In this document: piece after piece, positions 11,613-24,100 of the stretch
How positions within the stretch are numbered: position 1 is the stretch's first letter
How the letters are laid out: each line of letters begins with the position of its first letter
NCBI RefSeq assembly: GCF_035083965.1
Contig: NC_089738.1
Span: 10,690,734-10,754,733 of the forward strand
DNA length: 64,000 bases
From: Branchiostoma lanceolatum
Taxonomy: Eukaryota > Chordata > Leptocardii > Amphioxiformes > Branchiostomatidae
Direction: 5' to 3'
Made by a program: the position numbers and the translations under genes
The notes under the pieces: generated by a model
What the model was told of the DNA's origin: nothing
Seen by the model: only the letters and a program-made list of their open reading frames with translations
The model's database searches: none

Positions 11613-13382
11613 CTGGATCTGGACAGAATACTAGTTAGTAGTACATGATACCTGTCTGGACCCATTACTGCAGTTGATACCTAATATCAGTAATAAAGGC
11701 AGCTGGTAGGGTACAAACGCCGGTAAGGTTTTTCAAAATCACTGTTGCGGAGATATGCATAGGTGCCTGCACATGATCAGTACGTCTACTTATGGACTAG
11801 ACCTTCATGTAGCTAACTACAAAGTCGGAGTACGTGTTGAAGTTTGGTAAGACCAAGAAGATACAGACTGAAACATTTGCATCAGTTTGACGCCTCCCCG
11901 AATTCAGTGCGGAGGTTGACGAGCGAACTTGTCGAGAACACGGCCTTTGGAACTCTTAGATTATTCATCGTAAAATACGACATGTGATAAGATGCCGCCA
12001 CATATATATGGAAGAATATCTATTAGACTCCCTCTAAAACGCAGCTACGCCATGTCTTTGCCTTTAAAGTTGGAGAATCGTAGCTAAAATGACGCTGCAA
12101 CGTTCATCCAGTCGCCCCGCCCTCTTTACCAATCACCTGATGAAGGCAGCCTAGGCATGCTCAACACGATAAAGTTAGCGGGTAGAGCACCGAGGATTCC
12201 AGAAATTTTAACCCTGTCGACTAAAAAAAAAAATAAATACTGTTCCCATTTGATCTTCAATACTGCCGCCAAAAACAACGTTGAAAAAAACAGAAAGGAA
12301 GCCGAAAGCGAAAATGTGTAATCACAGGCGGACGTATATGTGCCGCCGTTTCGTTTGTTGGTTGCAGGTTGATCTTTCTGTATTTTGAGATTTTTTTATG
12401 GATATATATATATATTGTTTTGAGCGTGTTTGTGTGCGTGTTTGCGTGCATGTTTGTGTTTGTGTCCAGATGCTTGTAGTCAGCATAACTCAAGAACGTC
12501 TGGATGGAGTGTAAAGATATGTGATAGGTGGGTAGATGTTGGGAGAACAAAGGTCAAGTTCGTTTTTGAGCCCCCTGGTATGTGACTCTGGAACTGCATT
12601 GGCGTTTTTGTCAAAATCTTCCAAGGAGAATACCTGAACAAAGGAACGACAGATTTCCGTGTTATTTAATATGCAGGTAGCTTAGACAGAGATGTACATA
12701 ATGAAGTGCAAATTATGCAAATTGAGACTTAATTTGCATATGTAATCTATATTTCCATTCTAGGCATGTTGTGGCAGCTGGCACCTGTTAGTTTCGAAAC
12801 TGGGACAAGTATTCCCCAGGGGCCCACAGCTAGGGATATACAACTGTTCTAATCTAGTCTCTACCAGACTAACTACACTGGCTACATAAAAAGGGGAAAT
12901 TATCCACCATGTGGTTCGGAGGGGAAATATTGCATCATATTGGCCTTCCCGCAGACTGCCGTGTCCTGGTCTCTATAATCATTCCGCCTCTTGCCGAATT
13001 CGACGATCCAGTATATGTGCCCTCGTATAAAGGTCTGGCACGGGCTAGTCCTACTCCCAACGGCCATTGCGCCGAGCTATATCTCCGTGACAAGAACACG
13101 GAAGTAACAACTGATGCGTGTCGCGCGGACAACACTGTATGTGTCGTTCCAACAAAAACACAGGAGAACTGTGTGCTAAGTGCATGATTGTCGATCCTCT
13201 TTCAGTGGACCGAGTACTTTTTTAGTGTACAAAGCAACAACGATTTCAACAAAAACTAATTAAGTGGCCTATTGCCCATATAGCTAGAGTACACAATGTA
13301 ATAACGTTACAGTATTCACGAGTCTGACGACCTACATTCTGTAAATATATCCTGAGATCTATATGATCATGACGTTCCTTAC
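11613..13382. other. Unit 3 intron without recognised coding exons
   Basis: This is the interval between the signal-peptide exon and the coiled-coil exon of unit 3. It contains a short dispersed repeat copy (12540-12760, 'gagccccctgg' through 'caaattatgcaaatt'). Open frames on both strands at about 12909-13187 overlap each other, have no family resemblance and lack splice support. I see no gene here beyond the host intron. Confidence 0.5.
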
Positions 13383-13609
13383 TTTGCAGAAAAGTTCCAC
13401 ACAGAACGATCACGAGCAAGATGTAAACTGGCGTCTCCATGGTGATGATGGTTTATGGACAGACCAACCTGACGACTACCAGTTACTACGGTGACGACGT
13501 TGACTGGACCGGTGTAGAGCCAAATCCTTGAGCTGCCAAATACGTGAGGGGTCAGGTACTGCGCCTGCGTGCAGTTAGGGCTGGGCAGTCGATGGGGACA
13601 GGGCAAGAT

Positions 13610-13712
13610 TCAAATTGAGGATTAGGGTTAAGATTAGGGCTAGGGTTATGATTAGGATAAGGAAAGGGGTTTGGGCTAGAGTAAGAGTTATGATTAGGGT
13701 TAGGGATAGAAT
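13610..13712. repeat. Degenerate TTAGGG-like (telomere-like) tract
   Basis: The + strand reads repeated variants of GATTAGGGTTA, GATTAGGGCTAGGG and GGTTATGATTAGG over about 100 bases. Many units are TTAGGG or one change from it. The tract lies about 170 bases upstream of the unit 3 signal-peptide exon. It is too degenerate to be a functional telomere. Confidence 0.7.
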
Positions 13713-13854
13713 TATGCTTGAAAATTACCACGTCCCACGAATGTTTTGCACTTAAAGTACTCCTCTCACGTATATACTGGAATTCCCCAAACGTGTCGTG
13801 CAGTAGCTGACCTCTCACGTATTTAGCAAGCTCAGAAATTTGGCATGACACTGG

Positions 13855-14160
13855 CTTTTATGTGTTAACTTTGACCTCTGACCTGTGACCATGACGTCTG
13901 AACATCGGAAGGTTACTCAAGTTCGTCCAAGTTCTTTCCAGTTCTTATCAATAATAGGTACAGAATTGGCACGGTCGTGAATCTAGCTTTGATTATCTTG
14001 CCAAGATTACTTTATGTTTCTGTACATGTGAACTGAAACGTGCATGCCTAGTGGCACAGCACATAGCGTGTTTTGTAGCATGATTTTGGTACACATAGCG
14101 CTACTACTACTACTTGAATTTCCCCATTCCTGAAACGATCACAGCATATATTAGACTTTG
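13855..14160. repeat. Upstream flank of unit 3, duplicated at 19676-19890
   Basis: The blocks 'gacctgtgaccatgacgt', 'aggtacagaattggcac', 'gtgaatctagctttgatt' and 'tccccattcctgaaacgatc' recur in the same order and orientation at 19676-19890, upstream of unit 4. In each case the block lies 5' of a signal-peptide exon of the METP/METQ type. The duplication therefore included the promoter region. No gene is seen in it. Confidence 0.65.
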
Positions 14161-14216
14161 ACGATGTTTATCTACTATGCAGCATCCTCTCAAAACGGTC
14201 AGTAGTCACTTACCCG

Positions 14217-14382
14217 GGCACGAAATGGCCCCGGATCCCGGTGGATACGTACAGAGATTCCTCCGGAAATATTCCAAAGCCCGTGCGGATTTAGTCGGAT
14301 CCGTCAGTATCCGTCAGTATCCGCCAAAAATACAGAAAAATCCCTGTACGTATTCGCCGGGATCCGAGGCCATTTCGTGCAG
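14217..14382. mobile_element. Foldback MITE with about 46-bp inverted ends
   Basis: The left arm begins GGCACGAAATGGCC and runs through CGGATCCCGG and TACGTACAG. The right arm is its inverted copy, ending CATTTCGTGC at 14380. The interior has a short direct repeat of 'gtcagtatcc'. It has no coding capacity. It lies between duplicated flanks of units 2/3 and 4. Confidence 0.75.
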
Positions 14383-14385
14383 TGG

Positions 14386-15790
14386 TACCGTTCTTGTATG
14401 GTAGGCTAAGATACATTAATTCCAACTTCTGAAACCGTACCAAATGCAAGACCTGTGTTAAAATCTATCTAGAGGCAGAAGCTACATTGTACAATGTCAT
14501 GGCCTTCAGTTTATTTTTTGTGATGTATATTTTAGATAGACCAAGATGATTTGTCGTTAGTTTTTAAGCATCCTTTCTTCGCTAGTAATGTACAGTTAAC
14601 TTTGACAGTTGAGACAATTAGGAAATGAATCTTCGGCCAGGATACTGTAAAAGGTAACACAAATGCCTCAAATTGTACCATGCATGTCCAATTACTTCCT
14701 CTGGGTCTTATTGTATCTATATATAGATATAGATTGTGATCTGAGGACCACATTGAACTTTCCACCTTCTCTTTCACCAGAAAAGACACATTAAACAAAT
14801 GTCAATAAGGAGTCCATGAAACGTTATACCAACTTTGTTCTGCTTTTTTATAGTTGTATCACAGCGTCAGAAATCTGCAAAAGTATTTTGCTCCTTAACT
14901 CTTTACAATGCTATGTTAATGCAAAGCATAACATAACAGTTAAAAAAAATTGTTCAGTATATGAATATAGATGATATAGATGGATACAGAGTTGAACGGT
15001 AGACAGTAATAACAAACCTTGGAGGTATATATAAAATGTGTTCTTCTTGTTCGGTATGGTTCAAGAGGTCTATTCCTGTACTGCTTTTGACCAACGTTTG
15101 ATAGCATGTTGGGGAGAAAAAGGATAGAAAGGTTTCGACAGTTTTGCTCAAAAAAATACATAGACGTAAATGCATGGTAGGTAGAAGAAGAAATTTCTTG
15201 CTAAGAATAAACAGAACCGAATGGTAAAAGATACATATGAATACACTGGTACGTAGAAGAAGCCATTTTTCTATACATCAACACTTACTGGTTGCTAAAA
15301 AGATACATAAGAATAAAATAGCAAATACTTGGTGTGTGGAAGAAGACGTTTGTTTTTATGAATAAACAATACATGGTGTCAGGTACTAACGTTAGTTGGA
15401 AAAGTTTGCTCTTAGTAAGCAGTAAAAAAATTTACGATTACTAGTCATCACCATTGCAACGCTCCTGGAACAGTTCTTGTTCATTGGGTTTCTATTATTA
15501 TTAAGTTCTGTAACTACTATACTGGCGGGGTTTTGGTCAAAAGGACACTCTCAGAACGAATGAGTTGTAACAAAAAAAGCATCAGCAAGGATTTTACAAG
15601 TTTTGTGAGCAAAAGCTTTGGCATTAATGGACCAGTGCTAGCTGTCCATCTAAGTTAGCGATTAAACCAATGAGTCGATGCAGGCTTGACAAATGTTTGC
15701 TGCTGTATGTCTCTTATCTTGAATTTCTAAGCTTTGGGGGTAGGCGGCGCTGTGAGATCGGATCGGAGGTGTTACATACATGCATCCATG
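14386..15790. repeat. Duplicated lectin-unit flank (third copy)
   Basis: This stretch is homologous in order to 8815-9730 and 540-1900 and leads directly into the 3' end of the unit 4 lectin exon. Small open frames in it are not conserved between the copies, which argues against coding function. Confidence 0.6.
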
Positions 15791-15801
15791 TATGAACCAT
15801 C

Positions 15802-18113
15802 TCAAGCACAGGCCATCCAGTAGACACTGGCACGGTACACCCTTGACGCATCCCAGGTGCCAATACGCACCGTCAGGCCTGTTGTTGACTTAGACCTTAC
15901 TTGGCTTGTGACTCGCGTGTTTACACCATTATAAGTGTCCAGATACGTGAAGCCGATCGTGACCACGGGAGTTGTCCGGAAGGGCTCGCTGAACGTTGCG
16001 GTCATGTCTCGGTTACGGGCACCTTTTCCTTGGCTGAGAGCGCCGTACGGTGTAGACAGCACGCCGGATTCACCTAAAGAGATGCAATTTGTCTACTTTG
16101 AGCATCAACTGTACGGGAAGGAAATGCAGCAGAAAAAAAGCACGAACAGAACATATATTTTGATTCATCTCTCAAATGCATAATTAGAAAAAGAGGAATT
16201 TTGTAACAGGATGCTAGACTCGTTTGATTGTAAAATTTCACAACTGTCTTGGATATAAGTAAATATAACCTACAGCGTTCGATGTAGTTTCTCTGTTCCA
16301 ACGCATTGATCCTTCGTTGTTTAGATGCCTCTTCTCTCTGAAGCTGACGTATGTCGTCCTGCTGTTGTTCGTCCCTCGCTGCCATCTCCGTTTTCAGCTG
16401 CTGTATCTCAGTCTGGGTCCGTTGGTTCTCGGCTGTGGTCTCCTTTTGAAGCTGGTTCATCTCGTCCCGTAGTTGTTGAATCATTTGGTCTTTGGACGTC
16501 ATCTCTGTCTTCAACTGTACAAAGATCTGGTCGATGATGGCGTTTAGAGAAGAGGCTGGAACGAAACCGAGTGGCATACTGTTATCAGTACAGGGTAGGC
16601 TTGGAGCTACCTGATACCTTACATCACAGAGGTGCTGGGACAAGGTCACCGTGGGTTTTTTTAAGCTGGATTATCTCGTCCCTCAGTTGTTGGATACTTT
16701 GATCTTTCGCCGCCATCTCTGTTTGCAACTGTTGAAACAGCGACATCTGGCGGAATATGGCGTTTAGGGCTGGACCAAAACGGAAAGCAACGTTTCGGAA
16801 ACAACCGTTAGAAAACCTATCCATGCACGAAATATTTCAAATTGTTGTAAATTTCTTTTTTTTTTGTCTTGTGTCATTGATGATGCAAATTTGATAAGGC
16901 TGTAACTAGCATAATCTATTTCAAACGACTCCCTTCTCCACCAAAATCATATAAATTGCATGTGTGAAAGTCCTCTCCGTTCGCGGAATTAGATGTTTAC
17001 CTCTCATTATAAATTATGCAAATACTTCAGTTCGGGAAAAGCTGCGGGGGGGGGGGGGGTGCTAAACATACACCACTTGCTTCCTGCCCCAAGAGCTCTC
17101 TACCACTCAAAAAGCACGACCATAGCTTGTCCAGATCAGGAGGTATCGAAACCGGAAGATTCCGCTGCAGTACCGTAACAGGCCACAAGGAGGCCCAAAA
17201 TCTAATGATTTTGATGTCTCATCAAAAAATCTAATAATTTTGATGTCTCATCGAGGTCCACCCACATTCCAAATATCAAGACAATCCACCCAGGTCTTCT
17301 CGAGTTATGCTGTTCATCCATCTACATACATATAAACATACATACATACAAACGCTGCCAAAAGCTTAACCCTCTTAGCGAAGGTAAAAAATACATACCA
17401 GCCGTCAATAAACCGCTGGGCTCATCTTGGTTGTTGCCATTCTCGCTACCCGCCTCTGCAGTGCAGACGCCACCGGGTTCTGCACAGTCTGTACCTTCAC
17501 GAGAGAACACGAAAACAAGCACTAGTTATCTCTTTTGAAACATCTTCTCAGTCACAGAAGAAATCTTAGGAGAATTTTTGTTATAAAATGGACAAGTAGG
17601 AACGTGGGATTTGACTCAAATTCTGAGTTTGAATAGTTTTGAAGTGTGAACGGAAAAAACTGAGTGAACTGGTCAAATTTCTATATGCCAAGATGTAGGT
17701 AATGATCTTTTAAACAGCTTCTTGTCTGTGAAGATAACGACGGACTACTCTATCAAGGCACAATAGCTTTCAATCAATAGTGCCTGACCTGTACGTTGTG
17801 AAGAGGAATAGTCTTCGGCATCTGGTTGGGCTCCATCTCGCAGGGTGCTGCCAAAGGCTGAAGAAATGATGGAACATAATGGTGGAACATAATGGTGGAA
17901 CATAATGGTGGAACATAATGGTGGAACACAACACCTTGAAGTGGCCTTTTATGTCTACGTGATGACCATTGAGTAACAACAGACTTATTTACGACCCTTA
18001 TCGTAATTGTAATTCGATCGTGACCTGGCCTATGAGATCTGTATACGTGTCTTACCTTGCGGAAAAGCTCCACACAGAACAATCAAGACCAAGATGTAAG
18101 CTTGTGTCTCCAT
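15802..18113 (-). CDS. Secreted coiled-coil / H-type lectin gene, unit 4 (intact)
   Basis: Six exons: 18056-18113, 17789-17857, 17399-17488, 16650-16769, 16274-16555 and 15802-16073. They total 891 nt and 296 aa, with all introns phase 1. The first exon is a signal peptide (METQAYILVLIVLCGAF) that is a close paralog of the unit 3 leader. Exons 2 and 3 encode hydrophilic linkers; exon 3 has two cysteines (DCAEPGGVC), possibly a disulphide. Exons 4 and 5 both encode coiled coil starting with the LNAI motif, so one is a duplicate of the other. The last exon is a complete H-type lectin domain (residues about 208-296): [46 protein letters not shown]. Expected to be a secreted oligomeric glycan-binding protein; oligomerisation through the coiled coil is inferred. 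It is the only full-length secreted member in the window. Confidence 0.85.
17085..17200. repeat. Dispersed repeat copy (opposite orientation)
   Basis: The block 'gagctctctaccactc' through 'gaaaccggaagattccgctgcag' and 'ggaggcccaaaatctaat' is the inverse of the repeat described at 2935-3180. It lies in an intron of lectin unit 4, next to a poly-G run at about 17045-17059. Confidence 0.55.
17871..17930. repeat. 13-bp minisatellite in a lectin-gene intron
   Basis: The unit GGAACATAATGGT is repeated about 4.5 times without a mismatch. It lies only about 15 bases upstream of the acceptor of unit 4 exon 2 on the transcribed strand, where it reads as repeated CCACCATTATGTT and overlaps the branch-point region. 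Confidence 0.9.
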
Positions 18114-21108
<2,995 letters not shown>

Positions 21109-24100
21109 ATGTCTTCACGCAGACGACTTTCCTCAAGAGCGGGAAAACGCGACCGCAGAAATGTTATCGTGGTTGGGGCAGGCCTCAGTGGTGAGTGGTT
21201 ATCGTTAACTTTGAACCTGGCCGCTATCAAAGAAATGTGTGGGAGGGCGTGAAGTGAGTAGCCACCAACCCCACTGGAAAGTGTACACTGGTTAATCTCT
21301 GTTTACATATCGGCCATAAAAGAGGGCCTGTAACTGGGTACTAAGTGCCTAGTCATATACTACTCATGTACTGTAATTTTTTTTAACAAAATATGTTGGT
21401 CGTTCAATTAAGATTGTCTAAATGGGGGGGGGGGGGGGGTAATAGTTATCAAGGTTCAATTAGCAACTCTCAAATGACATTTGCAGTGACTGTCTAAGCA
21501 AATTATTAACGATTTAGACAATTTTTACATCTTTCAGTTGCAATAGTAGATTATCTTAGACCAGAAAATGTTGCATAATCGCCCATGGCTACACGTTAAG
21601 TGCGTTAACGGTAGACCAGCTGTCGTTCATACAGGCTATTGTAGTTTCATAGCGTAGGTACTTAACAATAAATACGTCAAATTTAACGTGCCGTAATATA
21701 AGGGCCTTCTGTAACCTAGTATTCGAAAGCATATGCTTCTATTTATTTTGCCGTATTGAAGTGCTGTACTAGCTGTATAGCCTAATAGACTGTAAAATGC
21801 TGAGGACTGGAGCGCACTGTCAAAGTTTTTTCTTAGGTTTGTTCCACTATTTATTGCCTTTTTGTTCAATCCATCTGTCTTGTGTGAATCATTTTGGTAA
21901 GGACATGACATTTCTTTTACAAGTTTTGGTGATAAACTCATGAATTCTAATTCTCCATTATTTAATGCTGACTATGCACGTTTGTTCAAGCTCAGGGTTC
22001 CAAATATCCCCGTCAGGGTCAGGACAAGGTTTGTTTTCAAAACGACATGATGACGTTACTCTGACCTTAGCAAATGAAAGGTTCAGATCGATAAACCGGA
22101 CCTTACAAAGGTGAAAAGTTCTACCAAAAGAGAAATGTTGGTAATCTCCAAGTCGATATTGGATGGGCACTGGACCTAAGAAAAACGTTACTACGACCGT
22201 ATCTCCCAATAGACTAAATGTTTGGTACTAAGTTTCGGTGTAATCCTGTAAATGCAGAAATGTTCGCGGGGGTTTAATTTCACGGTAGGGAGAGAATGTG
22301 GTGCTCGCGGTGGTTTCGAGTTCGCGTTTGAAACAGTCGTAGCAATACAGCCACACAACGGAGCGGCTTTTCGCGGTGGTTTAAGTTCACGGTAAAGAGT
22401 TCACCGCGAAAAGCGCGAACATAAAACTACCGCGAATATTTCTACATTTACAGTATGCATGTATAGACAAGGTCTCATTGTTGTATACCTGGTGACAACA
22501 AAGGTCAACAGCATAATTATACAGCCAAGGCTGCCATTTCTCCTTCATATAACAACTCAAGGTCTGTCCCAAAGGCTATCCCCACCGGCAAGGGCAGATA
22601 TTAGAATGTCTACTATCTGCCGAAGGGTAGATATTACTCATAGAAACCATTGCGATCCGTAGCTTCTTCTTATCAATAGCATCATATATATTTCGAACTG
22701 ATAGAAGAAATATTTTTATCATACATTCAGAGAGTGTGCACATATTGAGATACCGTTATCCCCAAGCTTGTTTTGCTCAACTCTTTGCGAATGATTCATT
22801 TATTTCTTCATTCATTTATTTTATGAGATTCACCACAATAGTGGAAGGATTGACATAACAGGTGACTACCACCTTTTCAAGATAACAAGACTGTAAAATT
22901 TGATCCACTCACACCGGGATAGACTCCTACCATGCCTACTATTTTAAGTGTGGTGGGTTCTTTGACGTGCTTGGGGTGTGTTTCAACGGGACACCTATCC
23001 GAGGGGATGTCCTTGACCAAAGATAGGTACTCATTTTAACCTGAGTCCAGTGTGAGGAAAGAAATACTAGTCGTAGTAGATGTTAAGTGCCTTTCCCAAG
23101 GACACAGCACCGGGGTAAATGCTAAGGATTCGAACGCAGAACATTGACCACATGATTAACCTAGACCTGAGAATCAATAGAATTAACCATCCTAACCACA
23201 GGACGACCTTGTCACCTGTCACCTGATTGGAACGTAAGCGTCTCTCTTAACGTGCACTATTCTCTGTTAACACCCTATCCTTGATCCATAAACTAGTTTA
23301 GGTGCTACTGGAAGGACTACCACAACGCTTCAAAAAGCCGCAGGCCATACATGTGCATCTGCTTGGAGATCAGGGACTAGGGCATGTAGAATTTTATTCT
23401 TATGATCTTCAAAAGGGAAACTTTTCACTGTTAAAACGTTGTACAGGTTTGTCTGCCGCCAAGAAGCTTCACGAAGAAGGTCTGGACGTGGTGATTTTGG
23501 AGGCACGTGACAGGGTGGGAGGGCGCACACTGACACTTCGGGTGAGTTCCCTCGTACCGAGATGTCAATCTTATCTATAAGGCTAAACTCGAGTCGGATA
23601 TTGCGGAGATATCATCGGCAACGAACAACTGCCCTTAGCAAAATATCAGTACTGAAATACGGCCGTCGGTAACTTAACACTTACTCACAATTGCATTTCA
23701 GTAACATTTCAGCGAGTCAGCTTTAATTACTGTCACCCTTTTGGTGAAACTGACAAGCACTTGCGGGTTTCTATGTATTTTGTAAATTTCAAAAGGGATT
23801 CGAAACGTATGAAGAGAAAGCAACGTGCACCAAAAAGACTATAAGATAGATAAGTACAATTTCTCTAAGTACTAATTACTGTGAGTATTCAACTGTTGCT
23901 GTTTCAATTTTTCTCAAGCATCGTTTGAAAATCAGGGTGAGTGTTGATCATCGATATATCTGGTCTGGAAAGACCGTTTAAAGATGGATCGAGCAAGTTG
24001 GCGACACCTCAGGAGCGGAGCCGTTAGCATAGTACTACATCCGTCTTTGCAAATATTCTAGGAAATCCACGAACGTATTCCCTAGGGAATTTTTTTTTTT

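Larger units (their letters stand above)
10320..13440 (-). pseudogene. Secreted coiled-coil / H-type lectin gene, unit 3, with frameshifted lectin exon
   Basis: Exons recognised are 13383-13440 (METPVYILLVIVLCGTF, a signal peptide, phase-1 donor), 10854-11612 (coiled coil, 759 nt) and 10320-10574 (lectin remnant). The coiled-coil exon holds about six 39-residue modules starting M(A/T)AKDK, several nearly identical at DNA level, and ends EQRNYIERC. In the lectin exon the normal acceptor is present, but 17 bases after GTGAATCC are missing relative to units 1, 2 and 4. Splicing in the family phase gives only 12 more codons before a TAG at 10537-10539. The rest of the lectin domain (SRYQDMTATFSKPF to VYWMACA) is still open, but in another frame. 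The product would be a secreted coiled coil without a lectin head, so the lectin function is probably lost. No counterparts of the unit 4 linker exons (17399-17488 and 17789-17857) were found between 11613 and 13382. Confidence 0.75.
21191..23446. other. Large first intron of the MAO-like gene
   Basis: This 2.3-kb phase-1 intron contains a poly-G run (about 21424-21439), a CTGTAAATG-type MITE (22246-22453) and a dispersed repeat (22905-23200). No additional exon was recognised. The open frame beginning at 23302 only becomes coding at the exon 2 acceptor at 23446/23447. Confidence 0.6.

Noticed and set aside
12909-13187. 92-codon open frame on the + strand with a competing minus-strand frame
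   Set aside because: It lies in an intron of lectin unit 3, has no recognisable motif, signal peptide or splice continuation, and both strands are open equally.
23302-23446. Upstream extension of the exon 2 frame of the MAO gene as coding
   Set aside because: The frame is open before the acceptor, but the conserved protein continues from exon 1 straight into the codon after CAG at 23446.
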